DNA of 64,000 bases, taken from NCBI GenBank assembly GCA_043782485.1, contig JAYWAL010000106.1:4710-68709 (forward strand). Direction: 5' to 3'. This document shows positions 7,738 to 17,002 of the stretch, one piece after another. Position numbers and translations under genes: made by a program. Each line of letters opens with the position of its first letter. Position 1 is the stretch's first letter. Source of the DNA: JANXUC01 sp043782485. GTDB taxonomy: Bacteria; Acidobacteriota; Terriglobia; Terriglobales; Acidobacteriaceae. The notes beneath the pieces are model-generated. The model did no database searches, was not told the DNA's origin, and saw only the letters and a program-made list of their open reading frames with translations.

Positions 7738-9498
7738 ATGACCTCTGACGCCCACAACCTTGACTATGGCAATCTGCTCGCGGCCAGCCGTCGGCTGGAT
7801 GTGTCGGGCTGCAGCCAAAAGGTTCGGGTGGCGCTGCTGTCAGACTCGGCCACGCAGAGGATGGTGCCGCTGCTGCGAACGTTGTTTGCGCGGCAGGGAG
7901 TGGATGCGGAGATTTACGAAGGCCCCTTCGACGGCATCGAGCTGGAGGTGTACAACCCGAACTCGGGACTGTACCAGTTTCAGCCGCAGATCGTGGTGAT
8001 TCTGAATTCGGTACAAGCTTTGCGGGCTAATTTTCTTCGTTCTGAGACTGCGCCACAGACGTTCGTTGAGGAGACGCTGAGCCGAACTACGCGGATTTGG
8101 GATGCCATCCACGGGGCTTTGCCTGCCACGATCCTGCAAAGCAATTTTGTTATGCCGTATGAGCGCTTTTTCGGCAATTTCGATTTGAGTGTGCCGGAGT
8201 CGCTGTATGCGACGGTCGGCAGGTTGAATGCGCAAGTGGCGGTGGCGACGCGGACGCGCCAGAGCGTGCTGCTCAATGACATGGAGGGAGTGGCGTCCTG
8301 GCTGGGCCGGAGGGTTTGGTTTGAGGATCGATTTTGGGATAGCGCCAAGTACTTCTGCGCGCTGGAGTGCCTGCCCTACGTTGCCAACAACCTGGTGACC
8401 ATGAGCATGGCCACGCTGGGCCGGGCGACGAAATGCGTGGTGGTGGACCTGGACAACACAATGTGGGGGGGCGTGATTGGCGACGATGGACTGGACGGAA
8501 TCCAGATCAGCGCGCACGGCGAAGGAGAAGCTTTCTATCGCATGCAGCTCTACTTGCGGGCGCTGAAGCAGCGCGGGATTGTGCTGGCCGTGTGCAGCAA
8601 GAATGAGATGGCGAATGCGTTGCTGCCGTTTGAGAAGCATCCGGAGATGGTGTTGCGGCGAGAGGACTTTGCCGTGTTTGTGGCAAATTGGAACGACAAG
8701 GCCGTGAATATCCGGCAAATCCGGGAAACTCTGAATATCGGGTTTGATTCGATGGTCTTCCTGGATGACAATCCGTTCGAGCGCAATCTGGTGCGCGAAC
8801 TGGTTCCGGGGATTCAGGTGCCGGAGTTGCCGGAAGATCCGGCCGATTACGTGCGGGCGATTTCCGAGTTGAATCTGTTTGAGACAACTTCTTTCTCTGC
8901 GGAAGATGCCAAGCGCACAGACTTGTATCGCGCGGAAGCGGAACGCCGAAAAGAACAAGCGGGCTTTGCCTCTGTCGAAGAGTTTCTGCAATCGCTGGAG
9001 ATGCGGATCACGGTGGAGCGGTTTGATGCGTTTCATCTTCCGCGCATTTCGCAGCTCATGCAGCGCAGCAACCAATTCAATTTAACCACGCGGCGACTAT
9101 CCGAGATTGAATGTAAGGCGCTGATGGAAAATACAGCTTGGCTGCCGCTGTATGCCAAACTGGGGGACCGGCTCAGCGACCACGGCTTGATATCGATTGT
9201 GACTGTGGAGGCTCTTGTCGGGGAGCTGGCCATCCGGGACTGGCTGATGAGTTGTCGGGTGCTGGGCCGCGGCGTGGAAGGCTTCCTGATGAACCGCGTA
9301 ATGGAACATGCTCACCAGCTTGGATTGGCTCGCGTGACGGCGGAATTCATTCCAACTGCGAAGAACGGCATGGTGAAGGATTTTTTTCACCAGTTTGGTT
9401 TTGCAAAAATATCCGAGGGTGCGAAGGGCGAGAGTCGCTGGAGCATTTCCACGAGCGAGTATCTCCCCTGGCAGACTTTCATGCAGTCGAAAACTTAA
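7738..9498 (+). CDS. FkbH-like HAD-IIIC enzyme
   Basis: 586 residues. After an N-terminal SGNH-like or linker region, VVVDLDNTMWGG at about residue 237 is HAD motif I in the form specific to FkbH proteins; VCSKNE and FLDDNPFERNLV are the matching later motifs. The C-terminal 150 residues resemble a GNAT fold. Characterised FkbH proteins dephosphorylate 1,3-bisphosphoglycerate while loading a glyceryl group on an acyl carrier protein. The ACP gene 18 bases downstream fits this. The exact acyl group here is inferred from family knowledge only. Confidence 0.8.
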   Translation: MTSDAHNLDYGNLLAASRRLDVSGCSQKVRVALLSDSATQRMVPLLRTLFARQGVDAEIYEGPFDGIELEVYNPNSGLYQFQPQIVVILNSVQALRANFLRSETAPQTFVEETLSRTTRIWDAIHGALPATILQSNFVMPYERFFGNFDLSVPESLYATVGRLNAQVAVATRTRQSVLLNDMEGVASWLGRRVWFEDRFWDSAKYFCALECLPYVANNLVTMSMATLGRATKCVVVDLDNTMWGGVIGDDGLDGIQISAHGEGEAFYRMQLYLRALKQRGIVLAVCSKNEMANALLPFEKHPEMVLRREDFAVFVANWNDKAVNIRQIRETLNIGFDSMVFLDDNPFERNLVRELVPGIQVPELPEDPADYVRAISELNLFETTSFSAEDAKRTDLYRAEAERRKEQAGFASVEEFLQSLEMRITVERFDAFHLPRISQLMQRSNQFNLTTRRLSEIECKALMENTAWLPLYAKLGDRLSDHGLISIVTVEALVGELAIRDWLMSCRVLGRGVEGFLMNRVMEHAHQLGLARVTAEFIPTAKNGMVKDFFHQFGFAKISEGAKGESRWSISTSEYLPWQTFMQSKT

Positions 9499-9516
9499 TA
9501 AGAAATTTCGAAACCT

Positions 9517-9777
9517 ATGCCACCTATCGACAAAACCGCCGTGCTACAGGGCCTTACAGGAGTTTTTCGCGAAGTTTTCGACAACCCAACCCTGAATCTT
9601 CGCGAGGAGATGACGGCCGCGGATGTGGAAAACTGGGACTCGCTCAACCACATTGACTTGATTGTGGCGGTCGAACGGAAGTTTAAGATCAAGTTCACCA
9701 CGCGAGAAGTCACCGGGCTCAAGACGGTCGGCGATCTTGCCGAGTTGACCGCCACAAAAGTGAGCGCCGTCCCGTGA
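9517..9777 (+). CDS. Acyl carrier protein
   Basis: 86 residues, four-helix ACP pattern. Ser42 in WDSLNHIDLI is the phosphopantetheine attachment site. It sits between the FkbH-like gene and the MBOAT gene and overlaps the latter by 4 bases (GTGA), so the three are translated together. It is therefore probably the dedicated carrier of the small acyl group made by FkbH, and not the housekeeping fatty-acid ACP. Confidence 0.85.
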   Translation: MPPIDKTAVLQGLTGVFREVFDNPTLNLREEMTAADVENWDSLNHIDLIVAVERKFKIKFTTREVTGLKTVGDLAELTATKVSAVP

Positions 9778-11195
9778 CGCTCACGTCTTTCAAGTTCCTT
9801 TTGCTTCTGCCGCTGGTGGTGGCGCTGTATCATGTCCTTCCCGCGCGGCACCGCGTTCTGTTTCTGCTCCTCATCTCTTACGCGTATGTCTGCACGTGGA
9901 GCGTGCGCGGCGCGTTGGCGATGCTGGTTGCGACGGTGTTTGCTTTCGTCGTGGGGAAATTCGCTGGCAACACGAAGTCCCCGCAGCGAGCCTACGTCGC
10001 AGTGTTTTCTGCCGTATCTGTGCTGACTCTCTATCTAGTATTTTTCAAGCTCACAGCAGCGTTGCCTTTCGGGCAGGTTGGCAGACTCGCCGCGCCCATC
10101 GGCCTTTCTTACTACACGTTCAAGCTACTGAGCTATGTGATTGATGTGTACTGGGGCAAACTCAACCCGGCCCGAAGCTTCCAGGAGTTTGCCGCGGCGA
10201 TTGCATTCTTCCCGCAAATTACGGCTGGACCAATCCAACGTCCGGGCAGCTTCCTGGCGCAACTGCCTCCGCGGAATGCGGCTCTGTGGATGGGGCTTTC
10301 GCGTCTGGTCTGGGGATTAGCCAAGAAAGTCTTGGTCGCGGACAATCTTGCGCCTGCTGTTAACTATGTCTTTTCTCACGTGCATGGTTTACACGGCTCG
10401 GCCCTGCTGGTTGGTTATTATCTTTTTCCGCTGCAAATGTACGCGGACTTTTCCGCGCTGACCGACGTCGCGCTCGGTATGGGGATGTTATTTGGAATTC
10501 AGGGACCGGAAAACTTCAATCGCCCATTTACCGCCACCAGCATCAGTGACTTTTGGCGTCGATGGCATATGTCGTTGACCAACTGGCTGGCCGATTACGT
10601 ATTTACTCCTCTGCGCATGGCCACTCGCTCGGCGGGAACCGCGGGCCTGGTGCTGAGCATCACTCTGAACATGCTGGCGGTCGGACTCTGGCACGGCTTT
10701 ACCTTGGGATACTTCGTTTTTGGCCTGTTGAACGCCGCATACTTAGTGGGAGACGTACTCACCATCCGCAGGCGCGCCAGCTTCTTTAAGGCAAATCCAG
10801 ACTTGGATCGGGCGGGCAACTGGGCGGGATGGGCGCTCACGCTGCATCTTTTCTTTCTGGCCATGGTTTTCTTCCGCGCGCGCGCGGTTTCCGACGCAAC
10901 CTGGTTCCTGGCGCATTTGGGAACCAGTCTTGGGGCGTTTCGCTTGGATCTGGCGCAGTTAGCGTCAGCCGTGGGATCAAGCTCCCTGGCATTCGGCCTG
11001 ATCGGGTTCCTGGTGGTGGAACTGGCGGAACGGTTTCGTCCCGACCAATGGTGGAGACGCGTGGAGGCGGCCGGCCCAGTTTGGCTGCGTTGGTCGGTTC
11101 GATGTGCCATCGCCGCCTGCGTCATCAGTGCATTCTTTTTTCTTACGGTCCGGCCTGGATCACAGGAAAGCGCGTTCCTGTATCAGGTGTTCTAG
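9774..11195 (+). CDS. MBOAT family membrane O-acyltransferase
   Basis: 473 residues from a GTG that overlaps the ACP stop (GTGA). The protein has about ten membrane helices and the two signature blocks of AlgI/DltB-like transferases: FWRRWHMSLTNWLADYVFTPL and AVGLWHGFTLGYF, whose His near residue 306 is the catalytic residue. Family members move acyl groups across the membrane to alginate, teichoic acid or other envelope polymers. Here the likely donor is the adjacent FkbH-loaded ACP; the acceptor is unknown. Its TAG stop lies in the CTAG shared with hisA on the other strand. Confidence 0.85.
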   Translation: MTLTSFKFLLLLPLVVALYHVLPARHRVLFLLLISYAYVCTWSVRGALAMLVATVFAFVVGKFAGNTKSPQRAYVAVFSAVSVLTLYLVFFKLTAALPFGQVGRLAAPIGLSYYTFKLLSYVIDVYWGKLNPARSFQEFAAAIAFFPQITAGPIQRPGSFLAQLPPRNAALWMGLSRLVWGLAKKVLVADNLAPAVNYVFSHVHGLHGSALLVGYYLFPLQMYADFSALTDVALGMGMLFGIQGPENFNRPFTATSISDFWRRWHMSLTNWLADYVFTPLRMATRSAGTAGLVLSITLNMLAVGLWHGFTLGYFVFGLLNAAYLVGDVLTIRRRASFFKANPDLDRAGNWAGWALTLHLFFLAMVFFRARAVSDATWFLAHLGTSLGAFRLDLAQLASAVGSSSLAFGLIGFLVVELAERFRPDQWWRRVEAAGPVWLRWSVRCAIAACVISAFFFLTVRPGSQESAFLYQVF

Positions 11196-11896
11196 GGTTT
11201 GCGCACCGAATCAGTCGTCGCCACCGATTTCAGGTGCCCACGATACAGAGCCATTCCTACCACCGCGTCGACACCGAGAGCATCCAATTCCGCCACTTCC
11301 TGGTCGCTGCGAATTCCGCCGGCGACAAACAGACGACGCGCCGTGGCCGCACGCAATTCCTTGACAGGCTCCACCGGCATGCCGCCCATCAAACCCTCTC
11401 CATCCACACGTGTATAGAGAAAAGCTCCGCACCAAGGTTCCAAAGCCTGCATCAGCGCGACCGGCGTTAACTGCGTAGCGCTACGCCAGGCATCGGTGGC
11501 TACTTTGCCGTGCTTGGCATCCACCGCGAACACCAGATGCTCCACGCCAACTTCCTGGCAAAGCTCCGCGGCGAATTCCAGGTTGGCAGCACCCGCACGC
11601 ACCAGGGATGAACCTAGGATCACGGCTCGCGCGCCCCAGCCCAGCAGTTCGCGCGCCCGTGCCACCGAACGCACCCCGCCACCCACCTGACAAGGCAAGC
11701 TTTGCAGCAAACGCCGCACTAAGACTCCGTTGTCGCCCTGCTGCATGGCAGCGTCCAAATCGATGAGGTGCACCAACGGGAAGCCTTGGAAGCGTTCAAT
11801 CCAAGGCTGAGGGTCTTCGTATTCCAAAACCTTCTTTTTGCCCTGTTCGAGCTGGACTACCTTGCCGCCCATTAAATCCATTGCGGGAATTAGCAC
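11192..11896 (-). CDS. hisA: HisA, phosphoribosyl isomerase (ProFAR isomerase)
   Basis: 234 residues if started at the GTG at 11896, which has GAGG 5 bases upstream and gives MLIPAMDLMGGKVVQL, the usual HisA beginning; a second GTG lies at 11902. The (beta/alpha)8 barrel has Asp8 (PAMDL) as catalytic base and the second catalytic Asp in YTRVDGEGLMGG. Phosphate-binding VGGGVRS and VAGGIRS are present. It is the last gene of the his operon and overlaps hisF by 7 bases. Its stop codon shares the palindrome CTAG with the convergent MBOAT gene. Confidence 0.9.
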   Translation of the reverse strand: MLIPAMDLMGGKVVQLEQGKKKVLEYEDPQPWIERFQGFPLVHLIDLDAAMQQGDNGVLVRRLLQSLPCQVGGGVRSVARARELLGWGARAVILGSSLVRAGAANLEFAAELCQEVGVEHLVFAVDAKHGKVATDAWRSATQLTPVALMQALEPWCGAFLYTRVDGEGLMGGMPVEPVKELRAATARRLFVAGGIRSDQEVAELDALGVDAVVGMALYRGHLKSVATTDSVRKP

Positions 11897-12651
11897 GGCC
11901 ACCTCACGGGAATTCCCTGCTTGCGGAGTTCCTGTTTCAAATCCACCATCCGAACCAAGCCGAAATGGAAAATCGAAGCAGCCAACGCAGCATCCGACCC
12001 GCCCGGCTGGAACACTTCCACAAAATGCTGGATGCTTCCGGCACCTCCCGAGGCGATCACGGGAATGTGAGCTACCGCGGCGATGGAACGGGTCAGCTCC
12101 ATGTCGAAGCCATCTTTGGTTCCGTCGCGATCCATCGAGGTCAGCAGAATTTCTCCCGCGCCAGCTTCCTGAGCATCTTGGGCCCAACTAACAGCGTCGC
12201 GTCCCGTTACGTCCCGGCCGCCGGTTTTTTTCACTTCAAAGTGGGAGTGATCTTTACGGGCATCAATCGCCACCACAACCGCCTGGGAACCGAACTTTGC
12301 CGCGATCCGGGTAATGAGTGTGGGATCGGCCAATGCGGCGGAGTTGACCGCTACTTTGTCGGCACCAGCGTCGAAGACAGAGCTGGCGTCGTCCACGGAT
12401 CGAATGCCGCCCCCCACGGTGAACGGGACCATCAACTCCCGGGCCGTGCGGCGCACGGTTTCGATCAGGGTCGCGCGCTTCTCGTGCGTGGCAGTAATGT
12501 CGAGCAGGACAATTTCATCAGCGCCTGCCGCCGCATGAGCCGCAGCCAACTCCGCTGGATCCCCGGCATCCCGTAGTTTGGTGAACTGTACGCCTTTCAC
12601 CACGCGGCCCGCATCAACATCCAGACACACAATTATGCGACGCGTTAGCAT
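11890..12651 (-). CDS. hisF: HisF, imidazole glycerol phosphate synthase cyclase subunit
   Basis: 253 residues, the normal length. Asp11 in VCLDVDAGRVV and the Asp in SMDRDGTKDG are the two catalytic acids of the cyclase barrel; FTVGGGIRS binds phosphate. It partners HisH, which supplies ammonia, to make imidazole-glycerol phosphate and AICAR. The gene overlaps hisH by 7 bases upstream and hisA by 7 bases downstream. The order hisH-hisF-hisA differs from the more usual hisH-hisA-hisF. Confidence 0.95.
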   Translation of the reverse strand: MLTRRIIVCLDVDAGRVVKGVQFTKLRDAGDPAELAAAHAAAGADEIVLLDITATHEKRATLIETVRRTARELMVPFTVGGGIRSVDDASSVFDAGADKVAVNSAALADPTLITRIAAKFGSQAVVVAIDARKDHSHFEVKKTGGRDVTGRDAVSWAQDAQEAGAGEILLTSMDRDGTKDGFDMELTRSIAAVAHIPVIASGGAGSIQHFVEVFQPGGSDAALAASIFHFGLVRMVDLKQELRKQGIPVRWPC

Positions 12652-13241
12652 GGCAACTCGTGGAAGTTGCGCAGAATGGCCAGGCCGACCTCTCCTGATT
12701 TCTCTGGATGGAACTGCACCCCAAACACCCGCTCGCGCTCCACCGCCGCTGAAAAAGCACCTCCGTATTCAGTTTGCGCTACCGAACCAGGACCGACCGG
12801 GGCTCGATACGTGTGGGTGAAGTAGACAAAGCTGTTGATTGGAATACCCGCCAGCAGACGAGAGTCACTTTTCAGCAGCAAATCGTTCCAGCCGACATGG
12901 GGAGACTTCACGTGTGCGGGAAAGTGCTCACACTGCCCGGCAAATAGCCCGAGACCGCGCGTCGCCGGAGACTCCTCGCTCGTTTCAAAAAGCCACTGCA
13001 TGCCGACACAAATACCTAGAAAAGGAACGTCGCGACGAATTGCCGCAGCAATCGCATCGCTCATCCCGCTGGAGGCCAAGACACCGGTGGAGGCGAAATG
13101 GCCAACTCCTGGCAATACGATCTTGCTGGCTCCCGCAATCGCCTCCGGGTCTGAAGTTACAAAGGACTCCGCGCCCACGCGATCCAGCGCCTTCTTGACC
13201 GACGTTAGATTGCCGGCGCGGTAGTCAACAATCGCGATCAC
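12645..13241 (-). CDS. hisH: HisH, imidazole glycerol phosphate synthase glutaminase subunit
   Basis: 198 residues from the GTG at 13241, chosen because it overlaps the hisB stop (GTGA) and starts at the conserved IAIVDYRAGN. The class I glutamine amidotransferase triad is visible: Cys in GICVGMQWL, and His and Glu in FGVQFHPEKSG. It hydrolyses glutamine and channels ammonia to HisF. Position between hisB and hisF in a continuous minus-strand operon supports the call. Confidence 0.95.
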   Translation of the reverse strand: MIAIVDYRAGNLTSVKKALDRVGAESFVTSDPEAIAGASKIVLPGVGHFASTGVLASSGMSDAIAAAIRRDVPFLGICVGMQWLFETSEESPATRGLGLFAGQCEHFPAHVKSPHVGWNDLLLKSDSRLLAGIPINSFVYFTHTYRAPVGPGSVAQTEYGGAFSAAVERERVFGVQFHPEKSGEVGLAILRNFHELPC

Positions 13242-13825
13242 AGAAGCCCTTTCGTGCTGGGTAGCATTTTTGCCATTCGGCGATCCCGCCAGCATGCCGC
13301 GCGCAGCGCCCGGGCAAAAGCCTTAAACAAGGCTTCAATCTTGTGATGGTTCGACCGCCCATGCAAGACGCGCGCGTGAACGTTGGCCCGCGCGCCTCTG
13401 GCAAACCCCTCGAAAAAATCGAAGACCAGCTCGGCTTGCAGATCGCCCACCAGCCGTTGCCGGACTTTGGTGTCCACCACGGCTACGGCCCGTCCGCCGA
13501 AATCCACCGCTGCCAGGCCGAGTGTTTCATCCATCGGCATGACAAAATACCCCGCGCGAAGAATGCCAAGCTTCTTGCCCAGGGCCTTGTCAAAAGCCTC
13601 ACCCAGCGCAATGCCCACGTCTTCCACCGTGTGATGTTGATCCACATCCAGATCGCCCTTGGCGTTCAGGTGCAGATCAAATGCGCCGTGCCGAGCAAAC
13701 AATTCCAGCATGTGATCGAAAAACCGGATGCCCGTGGAAACTTCATACTGACCGCGGCCATCAATGTTGAGGGCGAGATCGATCTTAGTTTCGTTCGTGT
13801 TGCGCTGAATGCGGGCTTTCCTCAT
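13238..13825 (-). CDS. hisB: HisB, imidazoleglycerol-phosphate dehydratase
   Basis: 195 residues from the ATG at 13825 (MRKARIQRNT), which overlaps the hisC stop as ATGA. The metal-binding pairs FFDHML, DQHHTVED, RSNHHKIE and the duplicated fold are those of monofunctional IGP dehydratase. The N-terminal HAD phosphatase of enterobacterial HisB is absent, so histidinol-phosphate phosphatase must be encoded elsewhere. A longer in-frame ORF reaching 14050 is only read-through into hisC. Confidence 0.95.
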   Translation of the reverse strand: MRKARIQRNTNETKIDLALNIDGRGQYEVSTGIRFFDHMLELFARHGAFDLHLNAKGDLDVDQHHTVEDVGIALGEAFDKALGKKLGILRAGYFVMPMDETLGLAAVDFGGRAVAVVDTKVRQRLVGDLQAELVFDFFEGFARGARANVHARVLHGRSNHHKIEALFKAFARALRAACWRDRRMAKMLPSTKGLL

Positions 13826-14898
13826 GCCACCACCTCGGGAGCAATTTTGAGTTCTGATAAAACTGCCCGCAACGACTCCAGCAGCTGATTGGTATGCTCT
13901 TCGGAACCAAGGGTCATCCGCACCCACCCTTCGCAACCGGGGTCCGAGGAACGATCCCGCACCAGGATGCCGCGCTGCTTCATTTGCGAAACAAAAGCCG
14001 CGTGGGCCGTGCCAATACGAGCCAGCACAAAGTTGGCTTGACTGGGGCAAAAGGCAATCCCTCGCGCCTGCAATTCATTCTCCAGCTGGAGTCGTCCGCG
14101 CTGCACCTGCCCAACGTATTGGCACACATATTCCTGGTCTTGCAGAGCCTCCGGCAGAGCCAGGAGCGCGGCGATGTTCACGTTGTAGGGCGATGCCACG
14201 CGCCGCACCATTCGCATCTGTGTGGATGGCCCTGCGAGCGCCCCAATGCGCAAGCCAGCCAAACCATAGGCCTTGGAAAATGTGCGGGCCACGAACACGT
14301 TGTCCAACTCGACGACCGACCGAAGTACAGACTGGCCGCAGAATTCGAAATAGGCTTCGTCCACCAAGATCGCGGCTTGCGGGGCTGCGTTCGCAATTTG
14401 CAGCAGTTCCGTGGGCGTGACTAGCGTTCCCGTCGGATTATTCGGGTTCGCCACCGCGATCAAACGTGTCCCCGGGGTGACCGCGGCCAGCACCTCGGGA
14501 AAAGGAAAGCCAAAATCCAAACGTGCAGGCACGCGAATCACTCGAGCACCTGTAGCCGCTGCGCAAATTTCATACATGGCAAACGTCGGCACAACGATGA
14601 TGGCTTCATCGTCTGGCTCCAAATACGTTTCGCACAAAAGGTGGATCGCTTCATCGACACCGTTCGTGAGCAGTACTTCCTGCGCGCTTAGGCCGAGAAA
14701 GGACGCCACTTGCGCCTCCACGGGTGCCCGCTCCGGGTAGCGCGCCAAGTCTTCGAGAGTCAGCTGCTGCAATCGACGAAGCACTCGCGGCGAGGCACCA
14801 ACCGTGTTTTCGTTAAAGTCCAGCCGCAGACCCGAGCGACCACCGAGCGGCGGGTGGTATTCGTTGAGGGATTGGACAGCCTTGCGCGCACTAAGCAT
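13822..14898 (-). CDS. hisC: HisC, histidinol-phosphate aminotransferase
   Basis: 358 residues from ATG 14898 (MLSARKAVQSL). Fold-type I PLP enzyme: PLP-binding Lys in ARTFSKAYGLAGLRIG, Asn in ANPNNPTGT, and Asp/Tyr in ILVDEAYFEF. The N-terminal LDFNENTVG is typical of HisC. It converts imidazole-acetol phosphate to histidinol phosphate with glutamate. It overlaps the hisD end by 8 bases and the hisB start by 4 bases. Confidence 0.93.
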   Translation of the reverse strand: MLSARKAVQSLNEYHPPLGGRSGLRLDFNENTVGASPRVLRRLQQLTLEDLARYPERAPVEAQVASFLGLSAQEVLLTNGVDEAIHLLCETYLEPDDEAIIVVPTFAMYEICAAATGARVIRVPARLDFGFPFPEVLAAVTPGTRLIAVANPNNPTGTLVTPTELLQIANAAPQAAILVDEAYFEFCGQSVLRSVVELDNVFVARTFSKAYGLAGLRIGALAGPSTQMRMVRRVASPYNVNIAALLALPEALQDQEYVCQYVGQVQRGRLQLENELQARGIAFCPSQANFVLARIGTAHAAFVSQMKQRGILVRDRSSDPGCEGWVRMTLGSEEHTNQLLESLRAVLSELKIAPEVVA

Positions 14899-16132
14899 GG
14901 GCGAGCCTCCGACGAAGCGAGGCGGCATGTCCCGTCAGGCCTTCCGCCTCCGCCAGACGAATGGCTGCGGGGCCTACCCGGCGAATGCCTTGCTGGCTGA
15001 GCTGTTGCACGGTAATGACCTTTACGAAATCCAGCACGGTCAGGCCGCCCCGTGCGCGCGCGACACCGGCGGTTGGTAGCACGTGGTTGGGACCGGCGAT
15101 GTAGTCTCCCGCCGCCTGCGCGGAGTAAGCGCTGGCGAACACCGATCCTGCATCGCGCACCGAGGGCATATCCTGCTCTTCCACGGTCAAGTGCTCACAG
15201 GCAATGCGGTTGGCCCACTCCATTGCCTGTTTGCGGGAGGCCGCCAGCAAGATTGCGCCATTGCTTTTCAGCGATGATTGCGCGATGGGATTCTCCGCGG
15301 ATTGCGCCACCACTTCCCTCTCCACTTGCCTGGCCAAGATACTCGAGGTCGTGATGAAGACACAAACTGCCTCGGGGTCGTGTTCCGCTTGTGCAACCAA
15401 ATCACTGGCGATGTAGTCGGCACGGCCCGAGTGCTGTACGACCAACGCTTCCGTCGGGCCTGCCAGGAAGTCGATGGCGCAGTCAAAAGCCACCATTTTT
15501 TTCGCCGCCGTGACGTACAGATTCCCCGGACCAACGATCTTGTTCACGGCAGGCACAGAATCCGTGCCGTACGCCAGCGCCGCCACGGCTTGCGCGCCGC
15601 CTACTCGGTAGAACTCCTTCACGCCCAGCAGCGCGGCCGCAGCCAGCGTTTCCGGGCGAGGTTGCGGCGAGACCACGCAAATTCTCTCCACACCCGCCAC
15701 CTGTGCGGGGATGACGGTCATCAGCAGAGTGGACGGCAGCGGATAGCGTCCGCCCGGGACGTAACAGCCCACCGACCGCAGCGCGCGTACCATTTGTCCA
15801 GTACGAACTCCGCCGCTTCCGCGCATCCAGGCCTTCGGAAGCTGCCATTCCGCGAACTGACGGATGTTCTGAGCCGCCTGCCGCATCGCGTCCAGCAAAT
15901 TAGGAGCAACAGACTTCATCGCCGCCTTCAACTCGGCCTCTGAAACCCGCACAGCCTGCCGCGCCCCCAGCCCATCCCACTGCACCGCATTGCGCCGCAG
16001 GGCGCGATCTCCCTGACACCGAACGTCGGTGACGATCTGGCGAACCGCTGGCTCGACCGCATCCAGTCGCCCTACACGATTCGCCAGCGCTTCTACGTGC
16101 GCCGCCGCTTTCTTGCCCGCGAGCTGGTGCAT
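14891..16132 (-). CDS. hisD: HisD, histidinol dehydrogenase
   Basis: 413 residues. Recognisable blocks are GCYVPGGRYPLPSTLLM, VGPGNLYVTAAKK, AGPTEALV, LVAQAEHDPEA with zinc/catalytic residues, and GPNHVLPTAG with a further His. It performs the last two oxidations from histidinol to histidine with NAD. The ATG directly abuts the hisG stop with no spacing, so translation is coupled. Confidence 0.95.
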   Translation of the reverse strand: MHQLAGKKAAAHVEALANRVGRLDAVEPAVRQIVTDVRCQGDRALRRNAVQWDGLGARQAVRVSEAELKAAMKSVAPNLLDAMRQAAQNIRQFAEWQLPKAWMRGSGGVRTGQMVRALRSVGCYVPGGRYPLPSTLLMTVIPAQVAGVERICVVSPQPRPETLAAAALLGVKEFYRVGGAQAVAALAYGTDSVPAVNKIVGPGNLYVTAAKKMVAFDCAIDFLAGPTEALVVQHSGRADYIASDLVAQAEHDPEAVCVFITTSSILARQVEREVVAQSAENPIAQSSLKSNGAILLAASRKQAMEWANRIACEHLTVEEQDMPSVRDAGSVFASAYSAQAAGDYIAGPNHVLPTAGVARARGGLTVLDFVKVITVQQLSQQGIRRVGPAAIRLAEAEGLTGHAASLRRRLAHA

Positions 16133-17002
16133 CTACATCACCACCTTGTTCAGCGGATACTCCACAATGCCTTCAGCCCTGGCCAGCTTGAGTTGCGGGA
16201 TGACTTTCCAGGCCGTTGCTTCCTCAATAATCGTGTTCACGGCAACCCACTCGGCGTCACTTAACGTCGCAATCGTCGGCTTCTGCAATGCGGGAAGCAC
16301 ACCCAAAACCCTCTCAAGATCGCTGCGCCGCACGTTCAACATCAACCCCACGCGCCCCTCGGCGTCGAGCGCGCCGCGCAGCATGAGCGCCAGGTTCTCA
16401 ATCTTCTGGCGTTTCTCAGGATCAGCCCAGGCCTTGGTATTGGCGACCAACTGCGTATTCGATTCCAGTACCGTATCGACAATTCGGAGCCGGTTCGCCC
16501 GCAAAGAACTTCCGGTTTCGGTGACTTCCACGATAGCGTCGGCGAGTGTCGGCGGCTTGATCTCCGTGGCGCCCCAGGAAAATTCGACCTTGACCGGAAT
16601 CTGCTTTTCGGAGAAATAGCGTTGCGTGACCCCAACCAGTTCGGTGGCGATGGTGCAGTTGGCCAAGTCTTCCGGGCGGTGCCAGGAAGAATCTTCGGGA
16701 ACGGCCAAAACCCAGCGCACTTTTCCGCGGCTTTGCTTGGCATAGACCAAGTCCGCCACGGCGACGACTTCCAGCTTACTTTCCAGCACCCAATCGCGCC
16801 CAGTCAGTCCAACGTCGAGGGCTCCGTGCTCGACGTAGCGGGCCATTTCCTGGGCGCGAATCAACATGCACTCGATCTCGGCATCGTTGGTGCTCGCAAA
16901 ATATGACCGCGCCGTGGTGTAAACGTTCAGCCCGGCCCGGCCCAGCAATTGCAGCGTCGAATCCTGCAAGCTGCCCTTGGGAATGCCTAAACGAATCTTC
17001 AT
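16133..17002 (-). CDS. hisG: HisG, ATP phosphoribosyltransferase (long form)
   Basis: 289 residues from ATG 17002 (MKIRLGIPKGSLQ), overlapping hisI by ATGA. The PRPP loop region (ADAIVEVTETGSSLRANRL) and the C-terminal alpha/beta segment after residue 210 identify the hexameric long form, which needs no HisZ and is feedback-inhibited by histidine through that C-terminal domain. It commits PRPP and ATP to histidine synthesis, so enzyme-level control complements the attenuator upstream. Confidence 0.95.
   Translation of the reverse strand: MKIRLGIPKGSLQDSTLQLLGRAGLNVYTTARSYFASTNDAEIECMLIRAQEMARYVEHGALDVGLTGRDWVLESKLEVVAVADLVYAKQSRGKVRWVLAVPEDSSWHRPEDLANCTIATELVGVTQRYFSEKQIPVKVEFSWGATEIKPPTLADAIVEVTETGSSLRANRLRIVDTVLESNTQLVANTKAWADPEKRQKIENLALMLRGALDAEGRVGLMLNVRRSDLERVLGVLPALQKPTIATLSDAEWVAVNTIIEEATAWKVIPQLKLARAEGIVEYPLNKVVM

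Noticed and set aside
7840..9075. 411-codon minus-strand frame opposite the FkbH-like gene
   Set aside because: Composition rich in His, Arg and Gln without domains; the plus strand encodes clear FkbH motifs over the same bases.
13826..14050. Upstream extension of hisB
   Set aside because: It runs inside hisC; the ATG at 13825 with ATGA overlap and homologous N-terminus is better.
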